A stretch of DNA of 64,000 nt from Stercorarius parasiticus. Its lineage: Eukaryota > Chordata > Aves > Charadriiformes > Stercorariidae. The notes under the pieces were generated by a model. That model worked only from the letters and a program-made list of their open reading frames with translations. It was not told the DNA's origin and did no database searches. The stretch is taken from contig VWZL01002834.1 in the NCBI GenBank assembly GCA_013396915.1, forward strand, positions 1,882,508 to 1,946,507, written 5' to 3'. A program made the translations under genes and the position numbers. The stretch's first letter is position 1. The number at the start of each line of letters is the position of its first letter. This document shows, one piece after another, positions 39,298 through 50,520 of the stretch.

Positions 39298-39328
39298 CTT
39301 TTTTTTCCTTTTTCTTTTTTTTTTTTTT
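39298..39328 (+). repeat. T-rich pyrimidine tract
   Basis: Nearly pure T with a few C. It resembles a poly-pyrimidine tract, but no acceptor AG with a recognisable exon follows. Simple low-complexity sequence. Confidence 0.75.
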
Positions 39329-39999
39329 AATTTGGTGCTGTGTGAGGTCTGGTGCTTAACTTCTTGTGCCCAGTTATAGACTACCCAAGTAAAATGTCTT
39401 TCCTGATATTAAAATAAAATTATTTGACCAGTCCAGAATAATTGAGTGGAATTTGCAGGAGGAGGAGAAGCCAGGAGGAAGGTGACTCTAGTGAATGAAT
39501 TTGGCTGTACTGTCACTGAAGGTTGTCTTTAAATTTTGTAATTTGATCAATTGCAGAAATGAATTTCTCTTTAGAAGAGTTCAAAGTAGCTGCAAATACA
39601 AGATACTGCTGCTAAGCTGATTTGAGATATGCTTTGCTTTCCTGCCAGCGCTTTAAAGCTGTTTGCTCTTAACTCTGTTTTGATTGAGGAAATTTTTATT
39701 CTGCAACGTTATTAAGTACTTTAAAATTTATTTATAGATCTTAAGTCATTAAAAAGTGCTTTTTAGTGAAAGGTGTCAACTTAAAATTCTTGGGTTTGAG
39801 ATTTTGCTGCTGTTTTCTACTTGCTTTGTTGGAATAACAGGTGATAGCTGTAATAGCAAACAATTGAGATGAGAGGATAATTTTACATACAAACTATTCC
39901 TATGAGGCTGATTCTAATACCACCACAAAGACTAGCAGTAGTTTCCTCATAGTCTCAGTGAGTGAAATGGGCAAAAGGAACAGGTAAAAGAGTAGTTGT

Positions 40000-40980
40000 G
40001 TTAATCAACACTGCGATGCAGAGATGGGGAATGACTCTGATCAGCTAGGGTAATTGAAATGTTGGAGGAGAGGCAGCAGGCAGATGGCAGAAATTCCAGA
40101 TGTTGAGGTGGTGAATCCAGAGGGAAAGCTCTGCCTTGGGGAAATAAAAAGGGACAATATTTAATGCAGACAGCTGCCCTGTGCACGTTCTGCCTTGACC
40201 CAGCGATTAAGACCAGGCAAGAAAGAAAATGAGTAGTAAGATGAGATGTGAGATAAGAGGCAGAAAGACCAGTTGGCCATGAATATGATATTGGTGACAA
40301 CGAGCGTGCACGATGACAGGGACGCTCGGATGTCAGCATTTGGTGGAGGTGGATGAGAAGGAGTTGGGTGAGCAGTGAGGGATAGCTGCAGTTAGAGTGG
40401 TGAGCAGTTTATGGAGGTTGTGAGGAGGGGAACAGTGAAATAAATGGGATAGACTGAGTGTAGCTTGACAGGAGAAGAAACCACTTTCTTCCTTTTTATT
40501 TGGACAGATTTTAAGTGGAGATGCGATAATGGGTTGTCACAAAAGAAAGTAGCTGCAGTAAATTAGCTTAATCTGATGCTTCAAAGAGGGAAGGGAGTGT
40601 GTAGGAGCAGAATGGGAGTAATATGGGTTAAAAAAAGAGTATCTATGTGGGGGGGGAACTGGGATGATGAATTTTGATACAGGATTGAAAAGAGGCTTGG
40701 TGCAAATTTAACTTGTGTATACAGAAGGGAGAAGGAGAAGATGAGAAAGAGCACTATGTAGTACACGTTTGGAAAGTGCAAGACAGAAAGTCTAGACGAG
40801 GAAGTATGTTGTGGGCCTAAAATTAACCAAAGTTAAAAAGACAAGAATATTTCGGTGACAGTGATTTAAGTTCTCAGAAGCAGATAGAGGAAGAAACTCC
40901 AGTTTCAGAAGTGGCCTGGGGTGTGGCTGAGAGCTGAAATTCAGGAGGGTAGCAAAGCATCTTCCCTTATCCAGTTTGTG
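40000..40980. repeat. Purine-rich block of unknown origin, possibly an old antisense LINE
   Basis: About 1 kb that is strikingly A/G-rich on the + strand (GGAGGAGAGGCAGCAGG, GGGAGAAGGAGAAGATGAGA), the same base bias as the antisense LINE relics elsewhere in the window. I could not find ordered landmarks that fix it to that element. It gives overlapping Leu/Ser/Pro-rich translations on the - strand that look like composition artefacts. It ends about 0.9 kb before the JMJD1C exon. Confidence 0.35.
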
Positions 40981-41889
40981 TGACAAGCAGTGACTTTTTT
41001 TTATAATGCCAGCTGGTTTTTCTTATGAATTTTCTCACAATTTGGAAAAGAAAATAATTTATTATATTGATTTTTAAAATAAATTCTGTAATTTTGAAAT
41101 GTAATGCTTTTAGAAGAGTTTGTGTTTGCTAATGCAGATAGCTTTTTGGCTTGGAGTTCCCTCTTCTCTTTTTACAAGAGGAGACAAAAGGTGTGGCATA
41201 TTTAGCTTAGCGAATGAGCTGAGGGAGGGTACGGTTGTTCTCTGAGAATGTGTCAGGGAGAACTGTATAACCTACAGGACAGGGATGGCACAAGATCAAA
41301 TAGCTGCAAATTGGCTCCAAAGAAATTTAGCTGGAAATAAAATGTGTGCGTTTTTTTTCCCTCCAAAGGAGCTGTATTCCAGAAGCACAGAAATGGCAAG
41401 AAACTGAGCCGCTTCTGTTAGGTGCGGTGTGTTGGGTTTGCTTGTAGCAGCAGGGTCTGCAGGCTCAGGGTGTTCTTTCTAGTTCTGTTCCAAATGTATT
41501 TTTTCCCTTGAAACAGTGTTTCTTTGTTTGGTTTGTGTTACACGGCAAGTATTTGAACTGATAATGAGAAGTATTCTTAAAACTTATTTACTGATACGTA
41601 AACAGCTGTGTGTATTACTTGAATGCTACTAGTAAATACTTAGTATTATACTTTTCATTCATGAGATAAGATAGCCAATGTTAACAGTAATATTTTAGGA
41701 AATGTAACCCTCTTCTCTTCAGCACAAGTTCACTGCCAAGAAAAATTTCTTCTGTGGTGCAGTAACTGATTATATAATTTCAATACCCTGACAGTAAAAC
41801 TGGTAATATTAAGCTCTTGCATTAAATTTTAAACCCACATGCTTTCAAAAGCGCATGTAGATGCACACTTGCTGTGTATATGTAATAAT

Positions 41890-41921
41890 GTATGTCCTCT
41901 CCTGTCCTTAAATTTCCCCAG
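41890..41921 (+). other. JMJD1C: Splice acceptor with polypyrimidine tract
   Basis: A C/T-rich run (roughly 41894-41919) ends in CCCCAG, with AG at 41920-41921, immediately before the JMJD1C reading frame. Cutting here gives an exon that starts on a whole codon, GTG TAT GTG (Val-Tyr-Val), which fits the mammalian protein. The spacing and pyrimidine content are those of a strong U2-type acceptor. No branch point can be assigned with confidence, although A-containing TAAT-type motifs lie just upstream. Confidence 0.85.
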
Positions 41922-42086
41922 GTGTATGTGGAATTTGATGACCTTGAATGGGAAAAGCGAGAATGGGTTAAAGTTTATGAAGATTTTGCAACCTTCTTGG
42001 TGGAGTACCAGCTGGTCTGGGCGAAAAGAAAGGACCCAAGCCAGACTCAGGGATCAAAGATCAAACAAATTCAATGGCCTGCATTG
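41922..42086 (+). CDS. JMJD1C: JMJD1C internal coding exon (55 codons, N-terminal region)
   Basis: This exon encodes 55 residues starting VYVEFDDLEW and ending IQWPAL, with KREWVKVYEDF and DPSQTQGSK between. This matches the N-terminal conserved region of JMJD1C (KDM3C), with only a few conservative changes from the mammalian protein as I remember it. The paralogue KDM3B has a clearly different sequence at the matching position, so JMJD1C is preferred. JMJD1C is a nuclear KDM3-family protein with a C-terminal JmjC domain; it is linked to H3K9 demethylation and transcriptional coactivation, though its catalytic activity is debated. None of the zinc-finger or JmjC parts are encoded here. The exon is bounded by AG/ and /GTAAGA, is 165 bp long and is phase 0 on both sides, so skipping it would keep the frame. 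An ATG-initiated reading at 41892 is a chance extension into the intron. It is the only host coding sequence recognised in the window. Confidence 0.95.
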
Positions 42087-42092
42087 GTAAGA
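42087..42092 (+). other. JMJD1C: Splice donor of the JMJD1C exon
   Basis: The coding sequence ends in CTG CAT TG and is followed by GTAAGA, a near-consensus U1 donor. The homologous protein continues past WPAL, so translation must jump to a later exon. Reading through the donor would add a few residues (VRYLSNCIY) before a stop at 42114-42116. Confidence 0.88.
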
Positions 42093-45000
42093 TACTTGAG
42101 CAATTGCATTTATTAAACTATTTTAATCTCTTCTGTTTTGTCCTTCTTAGGAAACTGTCTAGGATACTTATGTGGTAGTGGAAAGTGGGTAAGCATGGAG
42201 GGGGAGGAGGGTAAAAAAAGATAAGAAAATACTGATAAAGCATGTTTGTGTTGAAAGGGTGGGAGTGACGTGATAAGTCACTCATCTTCCTTTTTTGAAT
42301 CAACTTCAGAGCACTGCAAAAGTAATCTCTGAGTGACATAATAGAACTAATAGCACTTTCATAGTCAAAGCATCTCACAAATACAAACTTAGCCGCTACG
42401 CATCTTACTGCTCTGTGGAGGATTGAAACTAAGGTGAAAAATAAACCCATAGGCTTGTGATTACACTCAGCTCCCACAAAGAAGGTATCTAGAATTCAGG
42501 TCAGAGTTCAGAAAGATGAGAAAAGTGAGCAAAGATCAATAAAGTAAGTGATAATTGCTTGCCTGGTTTATGAGATGATACTTGTGACTCTCGTTTTATC
42601 TGCATTAATGCCCAAACATTAAAGCTGCTGAGAGAACTGCTAGGAGGTTGTGTCCGTTTTTGACATGCCTTTAGATAGACCTGATGAATACTAAGGATCT
42701 GACGAGATAATCTAATAAGCAATAAATGTGTATTCCTTTTTTTCTCCAAAGAAACTAATAATGCTGTCAAAGCCTTCAGAAAAGCCAAATAGATACGAGA
42801 TTTCAGGAACCTGCTGTATTGGATGGTTTTGCTTCGGAGAGAGTTGGAGAAGATTTCTCACAGACTGGCAGGTGAAAGGGAGCTCCAACAAGGTTGTCAA
42901 AATAGTGAAGAAGGGAAGTATTAGATATATTTGATATTAAGCTTAGTATCCGTAACTTCAGTCTTGGGTTTTTGGAAATTTGTAGTGTAATGAATTTAGA
43001 TGATTCCCCCCTCGCCCCCTCCACCAGACTTTAGCTGTATCTGTGTTTCATTTATATATTCCCTTCATATTCTCATTTCTGAGCACTTGATGGACTTTCT
43101 GAAATGCTGTTGCATGATTTACTTTTCTGGAGCCATGGTTAGAACATTCTGTTATGCTGATGGTCATGAAGCAGGCTGTTCAGGAAAGCTTAGTTATAGA
43201 AGAGATTGGAAGAGATGCATAGATGGTTTAGGATGGACTTACCTCCTCTTTGGGTAATACTTCTACTTGACTCACCTTGTATGTTTGTGCTAATGTGCTT
43301 GAGTAAAACAGGCTAACTTTCTGGATGTACAGGCTTTTTCATATATTTGCTTGTACAGGCAAATTTTCTGTTTCATGTTAGTATATCCCTGAGCGAGAAT
43401 TTTTAGTTTTAGGGAGTCATGTCATTTCCCTTTGAAGCCACCCATCTCTCCTTGATTGAGATAGGTATTTTAAAATCTGCTAGCAATTTAGAACTTAGTA
43501 TCTAAGTACTCTGCTATTTTACATGCTTTTAATCTCACCTTCTAGAGTAGACATCCTTCTTGAGTTTAGAAGGGGTGTATTTCTAGAAAGTATTCTAGTC
43601 TGGCTGCTGATCCTGTCCCAAAGTTAGAAGTATGTCTTTGCTTGCTAATGTGTGAAGATGTTTTAGTCGGACTTGTCTCTCAGTAAAGACTTTTCCAAAC
43701 TTGTCCTGGTCCAGCAGAATGCAGAAACGTTTTTTTTTTTCTTCCATCTCTATCTCATAATTTTTTTATTCTTGTTTTAATGTTTATGTTCTTGAAGGAA
43801 CTGATAGGCGTGAGAAGGAAGGTTTGCAAAAGATCCACCTCTTGCTTTCACAATTAAAATAATTGAAATCATATAGTCCAAAGCAGGGCTCAGATAGCTT
43901 GCTGGGTCACAGTTTCCAAATGTTAAAGATGACAAGTTCTCAGGATTTGTACTTGGCCTGCCTACAAGTGTTCTAGCAATTGTTTTCTGAGTCAAACCCT
44001 CTAGTCATCCATTCCAGAAAACCCATATTGGACAGGAAGTGCAGATACAAGATATTAACTATAGTTAGAGTGGATTTCTTCCACAGAAACCTCCCAAAGT
44101 TATGGTCTGTATAAATAGCTGCACTGAGCACGCCAGGCTTTGGGGAACAGGGAGGGTGCTCAAATTGTCATAATACTTTTGGGTTTTGTTTCCAGACTAT
44201 CTGAGCACTCTGTAGTGGAGTGGATAGCATCTATGAGGGCTTGGGTTTTTTGTCAAAACAAGACTTGCTAAAAATGGGAAAGCAGTAGAAAAGGTGGTAA
44301 AAAAAATTCTGATTTGCCAAACAGTGACAGGAATATCTGCACTTGTATGTGAAATGGTGAGTGTGGATGTGATAATGCACACTTTTTGGAAAAGCTGAGT
44401 CTTGCTCTAGTTATTGAAGGAAAAGTCTCAGTCTTTCCCATGCATCCCAAACTCTATTGAAAAAAATCAAATTTGTACTTGCCTATCTTGTCTTCGTATT
44501 AAATACCAAAATAGAGGTTTCTGGTACAACTTATTTTGGATGCTAATGTAAGGCAATATTCAAGTACATTTAATGTAGTAGTTCTACAGGATCTTTGCCT
44601 TTAGTGGAGTGAATGGAAAGCGCTTGTTTATTTAGATGGTTATCCCCTTCTGTTCTTCTCTTCTTTGATCAACGTACTCTGTATTTACTGTATGGTAAAT
44701 CAGAAGACAAGGTCTGTAATTTCCTGTGCAGCTTTCTATGGGCAGTCATCAGTCTAATATCTGTGTACTTTGCAATTACTGATTTCTTTTTCGCACTCAA
44801 TTGTGTGATGCAGTGTAATCTCCACTTTATAGAAGTTGCTAGAATGCAAATTGGTCACAAATGTTTGCTATTTTTAAATGCCTGAATGGGTGAGGTGTAG
44901 CTGTTATTGACAGGACAGTGTCCATTGACCTCATGCAGCTGTGCTTTAAGATTTTAGGCTCTTATGTCAGGTGCTGAGGAAATGAGAAGTACCACCTCTG

Positions 45001-45487
45001 TCTCCTTGTTTAGAAATTTGGTAACGGAGGAGGGATGGATTATCCCCTGGATTCAGTTTCTCTCATGATAAGACTATAATTTCCTTTAGTAGAGTTCCTG
45101 CCTCATCCATGCTGCAAGGTGAAAATTTGTCCATAAATGAGCCTGGAGTCCTGTTGGCAGGAACATGCTTCATCGTATCGGGGCCACTCTGATGATGTTG
45201 ACTATATACCGGTTTTTGGGCCACTGTGCAAGTCTGTGAAAGAGAGAGGAAGTGTAGTGCCTCAGCTTGTTCATGCTGTAATCAAATAATTTTCCTTCTT
45301 GTGAGACGATTTTCTGGGAAGAGTGGAGAAGAACTTGGCTGCCTAGCTTACTGGTGTAATTGGAAATCACCCTGCATGGGGGATATTTACAAGCATAGAA
45401 GAAAAGACTGTCAAGAAGCATAAAGAAATGGCAATGGTGGTAAGTGATGTCAGCATAAATGTAGCCTAGACATGAGGGAAGAGAGTG

Positions 45488-45514
45488 TTTGGTAAACAAT
45501 GCTTGTTTACCAAA
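45488..45514. promoter_or_regulatory. Perfect inverted repeat of two forkhead motifs
   Basis: TTTGGTAAACAA (45488-45499) and TTGTTTACCAAA (45503-45514) are exact reverse complements across the 3-nt loop TGC. Each arm contains the forkhead consensus GTAAACA (45492-45498; reverse TGTTTAC at 45504-45510). FOX-family proteins bind this motif. Two full sites facing each other in a perfect 27-bp repeat could be a paired binding site or a cruciform-prone sequence. It lies just upstream of an old LINE relic and is not part of any repeat I know. Confidence 0.5.
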
Positions 45515-45649
45515 ACAATTTACCTCAAGTAATGGAGATGCTTTACAGATGTCAATGCAAAAGAAAACTTGTCGGCCAAAGGGGTAGCATAGGAAAAAAT
45601 GTATGGGTTTTGAAAGCTTAAAAAGTGTCAGTAGTGGAAGTGAGTGGTG

Positions 45650-46345
45650 TGTCTTTCCACATTAAGGGATTAAGAAAAGCAGCCTAGATATGGTGTTGAA
45701 ATTGAAGGCATCAGCTTAGTTTGGTGAACAAGGGGTGGGTCTGTGTCACAAAGTTACAGAAAGAGGGGAGTGATGGGCTCGAAGTGATGGGCTGGGAGAA
45801 TTACTAGCACTTCAAAAACAAGGCAAGATTGATTTTTGAATTCCTCAGGAAACAACTTCGAAGCAATTGAGATGACGGATAGAAATTTTTGATCTGTGAG
45901 TGGGTAAGAGTAGTTGTATTTTAGGGGGAGAAGATTAACCTCAGTCTCCCTGATGTAGAAATAGTTTGGCTCCTAGGATGTTAGAGATCAGTGATGAAAT
46001 CATGCCTGTGACACAATTTGGTCTGAAGTCTTAGGAGTACGACGGTATCCCCTCATCAGCCAAGAAGGGAGATGGAAGTAAGCATGTGGGCAAGGTGACA
46101 AATTGGAGGTTTTAATGTGGACAGAACAGAATGCTTCTCTGAGCTGTCAGTTTGAATTTAATTACTGTCTCTCTAATTGCATATTAAAATGCCTAGAAAT
46201 AAAGTATAAAGGGAGAAAAAGAGGGAACTAAGGACAGAAGCCACTTGAGACATTTTGGAGAATAATAGAATAGTGTGGAAGAAAAGTTTAAGGTGATAGA
46301 CTAACTAGGAGAGGACGCCGTGGTAGAAACTTAAATAGCAGTTCA
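45650..46345 (-). mobile_element. Ancient L2/L3-like LINE relic, antisense, reverse transcriptase region
   Basis: The + strand reads as the reverse complement of the RT region of an old CR1-superfamily LINE. Landmarks in order are GAAAGAGGGGAGTGATGGG and CGAAGTGATGGGC (45760-45794, antisense of the segment encoding a FDHVTPLF-like motif), AGCAATTGAGATGACGG (45862-45878, antisense of the SRLDYCN-like segment), CTGTGAGTGGG (45894-45904), and AGGAGAGGACGCCGTGGTAG (about 46309-46328). They match my memory of the amniote L2/L3-type consensus in order and orientation. No frame survives. Purine-rich sequence up to about 46900 may be more of it, but I cannot place it. Confidence 0.55.
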
Positions 46346-49300
46346 CTTCTTTTAACAGCATCAACTTTATATGTTTAAGGCATAGGAAGGTGTGGACTAA
46401 GTGCCTTTTCTTAATAGTTTTGTTTGGGAGGAGGGTTTTGGAAACTCCAGTAATGTGCTGAAATGAAAATTTATCATTGAATGTCTACAGATAGAAACGA
46501 AAGAAAGAAATTTGAGATGGGCATTTTAAGGGGTGTATTCCATCATCTTGGACAGAAAATATGGGAAGAAGGGTAATTGAAAATGCAATTAAGATCAAAG
46601 GAGTCTAAGATGGATAGATTATGGCAAGTTTGTGCTTTAAGGAAAAGGAGCTAGGAGAATTCAGGAGGTTGGAAAGAAAAGAATTGGAACTGGAGATAAG
46701 GCAAAGTGAATGCATTGAATGGGAGCACATGTGAGAAACTTCTGCACTTGCAACAAGAAAGGCAGAGGCTATTGTAGAACCGGGGAAGGAAAAGTATTAT
46801 CTTATTTTGGCCTTTTCCTGTTGGAAGAAACTGTCAGTCTTGTGCAGGGTAGATGTCAAAGGAGGAAACAGTTTGACTCAGTCTAATACGATGAAAAATG
46901 GGACTGGGGAATGGTTCGTTTAGCTGGCAGGCGGAGCTGGGTGCCTGAGTAGGTTACATGCAGGCATGGGTGGTGGATCAGGGGTTTCGTGTGTTCTAGT
47001 GGGTATGGTTTGTTCCCTGTTTTTATACCTATAAATAAAACAGTGCTGCTTGTGAATTCAGTATGAATTCATATATAATAAATCAGAAGAATCCATACTA
47101 ATTCTCTGTTGGTTTGAAAATGGAGACAGTGCTTCACTAGCTTTGCAGTACTTGCCTCATCAAACTAACAGATTTGCCCTATGGTCTCAACTAATAGAAA
47201 GGTCTGCAATAACTGTATCACTCCCAGTTTTGGTGCTGGCACACAGCAAGAACTGGTTCTCCTGCAGTTGTATATTTCTGAAGAGATATATTCATAAACT
47301 AAAATATGTTTCATGAGGAGACCCGGAATAGGCTTATCTCCTAAGGTAAGGGTGGCTGCAGAACCAACTTAATCCCCTCCCTTGCCCCAGTTAAAAAAAA
47401 ACATAACATACCACATGTGTCTGTTTGCCTGTCTCTCTCTCTTGGAACAAGTGAAGTCATTGCTAAACCAGTGGCTTGAGAACAATCTTTCCTGGGACTC
47501 TGTCCAGGGCTCTGAAAGAATATAGTTTTAGCCAGGCTTATAACAAAACCAGGGACAAAGAGTGGATCTTCACTGGCAACTGACTAACTCTTTTCCACTG
47601 TGAGAATCTGGAGCCGATTTGTGGTGGACAGTGCCAGTAGCACCTGTGGGACTGTAGGCCTTCAGTCTGACCATCATGCTAATGAAGAGGCTGTCTTGCA
47701 GAAGAATGAGATGAGGTTTGTTCTGGGTGGCAGTGGATGCGTTTGTTCTGCTGGATGTGAATGAGCCCATATGTTCATGTGCTGACTGAGTGTTAGGGTA
47801 CGTGGTGGTAGAGTATAAGAGTAGAAGTGTTCGTGGACACGTGGAGGACAGACTTGTCCTCTGACCTTATGTAGCCTTTTCCCCCTCCCTTCCTGCCCCT
47901 CTGTCCCAGCTGTCAATTGCAGAATCCTTGTGCTTGACTGCGTTCTGCTTCAGCTGGCTTGATTGTGTTGGATTATAAAGCAAATACTTATAAAGTGCTA
48001 GTTTATTGGCATTTGTGTCACAATTAAAGAAGAAAGTGTACAGATTGAATAACCTTCTGTAGAACTTCCAGGGATTCATGAGACAAATCATATTCTTTTT
48101 TTTTTGGCACGATGATGGAAAGAACAGGTGCCTTGTTCATTCCTGTTTATACCATGACGCATTACCACTTTTTCACTCTCTCAAGGATTTCTTTTCTTCC
48201 TTGTCTTGATGGTCTAATTTTAGCATTTCTGAGTAAGTTTCTCTTTCATATATTGGTCCCGTGGATCGGATTGATCCCCTTCAAACTCAGGAGTTTCTGT
48301 AGATAACTGCTAACGTTTCCCCTGCATATTCAATTACTTCACTGCAGCCTGCTTTCCTCCCTCTGCACAATGAAAAATAGAGGTATACACTGCCAGATAT
48401 TGCGATTAAATCCTCAGCAGACACTCAAAATACTCTAGCAGTAAAAAGAAATAAGTTCACAAAGGATTACTGTGTGTATGGAAAGCAAAGCAGAGAGAAA
48501 ACTCAGTCTCCTGAGTCCTAAAAATAAGTAAAAACTTTGAGGATATTTCAAATTTGAGGGGAGGAAGCGCTGTAGCTTCCAGGGAAAACAATCAAAAACT
48601 AGTAGTGGATTTTTTCAGCTTCTCCATTCCCTGCATCAGAATTCTAGTGCTTGTATACCTTGCTAATCTGGGGAAAAGATGATATATATACAACAGAGAA
48701 AATGCTTGGAAACTGTCAGCTGCTTGCGAAAGATTTAAGACACTTTAGGTCTTGGGGAAGAGAAAATTTAAGTAACTGACTCAGCAGAGCATAAATGACC
48801 TGATTTTTGCTGCATTGTGAAAGACAGTAACATGCAGAAACAGCACTTGGAGATGGTTCAAAGATTACTTTGCTGGAGAGTACGTTACTGTAATATTCCC
48901 ACAGAACATAAACATCTCAAGCAGTACCACATCCTGCCTGTGTACTTTGGCACTTGCTTTTTTTAAACTACTGCTTACTGGGAGCCACTGCTCTCCACAC
49001 AGCCTTCTAAGCAGAGGCTGTTACCTTCCCAGGACGTGCCCCAAATGAGCAGTGATAAGCTGAAATCTGTCTCCCCAGATGCTCCATTGTGAAATATGGG
49101 TGGTGTCCTGTGTCTTCCCACTCTGGGAATGAGTGATGGAGTGGAAAACTTCACTACAGTGCTGACTTGTATGCGGCCCTGGTACTTTTTGTGCACTTTA
49201 CACTACTACGTTGTTTGTTCCAAAGTTTTTTGTCTCGAGGTGTTGGCTAATGGCAAGCTTGCACTTAATTTTTGGTTTTTTACTTTCTTGGTAAACTTGC

Positions 49301-50407
49301 ACTTCTAAGCAGTGGAGATCTTTTTTATTTGAAAGGATTAAGTTTTTCTAAAAACATGCTTCTGCATATAAAATACATAAACTATTTTTTGTAGTTAAGT
49401 GCTATGCTAAGAATTGTTCTTAATATTGAATTAATTTACAGGAGTGCTAGAATTCCAAAGAAAATAGAGTATTTTCTAGACTTTAGCCTTAAAATAGCAG
49501 TAAGCATGAGTGATTTTGATCATATGGGCTTGGGTGTTGCCATTTTGGCAGTTCCTCTACAGAAAGCTGCTTTAGTATGTCACAGCATCCTGGAGGTCTC
49601 TGTACTTCAGGTTCTTTCTAGCTGGTAAAGCAGTTGTTCTCCAAGGATTACACAAATTAAATAACTAGATATTGTTTAGCATCCTTCAGGTGCAACATAA
49701 GCAGGACTCCCAACGGAGTGTGCCTCTGTCACTTGCACCTGTTCAAAAGGCAGATAGGGATGAAATGCTGGTAATAACTTGTATGTGTTTCTGTAAAAGT
49801 TAGACATAAAGCTTCTTGGGGTTCCATATTCAAGCTAGACACTTTGAAGCAGAGCAGCCACAGTTGCAGGGACCCTCAGTGCAGGATAACTGCATAGCAA
49901 TTTTTAGAACTGGTGCTGAAACCTTATATTGCCATGATTATACTCCTGTTGATACCCCAGTCAGCTAGCTCAAAGTTAGTCTAGGTGTATCTGGACTGCA
50001 TTCATACTTCAGCTTCAGCACTGACCTACTCCACAGCTTCATCAGTTATAAAAGCAATGAGCTATGCTTGGTTCTCTGGAATTGACTGGGAAGTCCTAAG
50101 TCTTTGATTTTTGTTCATAGCATTTATGAGAACAAATTTTCCATTGGAGCTGAATAGAACAAATTGCTTTGTAGCTCTCTAGATTGTCTGAACCTCAGCG
50201 AACTAGAAGGATCAGCTCAACTTTGGAGCTACAGTGGTAAGCAGAATACAGACATGCGGATATGGTGGTTATTTCAGCACAGTACTTTGGAAATTCAACT
50301 TCCAGAGCTTGGGCTTTGGAAGGACTGAATGCCTGCAGTGCCTTTTGTGTATCTCTATCGGTCTGGTCACTCACAGTCTATTTGTTTCTGTTTATCTAAA
50401 TTTTGGC

Positions 50408-50520
50408 TTATACATATTATAAATATATACATTTTTTATATGTGTGGGTATGTGTTTATAGATGTGTGTGTATATAGAGATATACACACATGTGTAATAT
50501 TTTTCTCTCTATATAAAAAA
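50408..50520 (+). repeat. TG/TA-rich microsatellite with an 11-bp hairpin
   Basis: An imperfect (TA)n/(TG)n/(CA)n simple repeat. Within it TGTGTGTATAT (50465-50475) pairs perfectly with ATATACACACA (50480-50490) across AGAG, with further wobble and A-T pairs outside, so the tract could fold in DNA or pre-mRNA. The short Tyr/Ile/Cys-rich translations here are composition artefacts. Confidence 0.85.

Larger units (their letters stand above)
1..41921 (+). other. JMJD1C: Upstream intron of JMJD1C (partial, enters from outside the window)
   Basis: This stretch ends in a canonical splice acceptor directly before the JMJD1C exon, so it is read as the intron preceding that exon, probably intron 1 by comparison with the mammalian gene. 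Its 5' end lies outside the window. I see no CpG-rich block, no recognisable first exon and no frame resembling a known protein. It contains ancient LINE relics (2025-2700, 8850-9090), A-rich and A/C-rich tracts (6951-7024, 9245-9304), MIR-like pieces (14485-14575, 30268-30366), a CR1 tail (35240-35328), a purine-rich block (40000-40980), a G-quadruplex candidate (25132-25151) and perfect inverted repeats (16156-16179, 33526-33643). The remainder looks like unique AT-leaning intronic sequence in which I see nothing specific. The intron assignment is inference from the exon; an unseen alternative first exon is possible. Confidence 0.8.
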
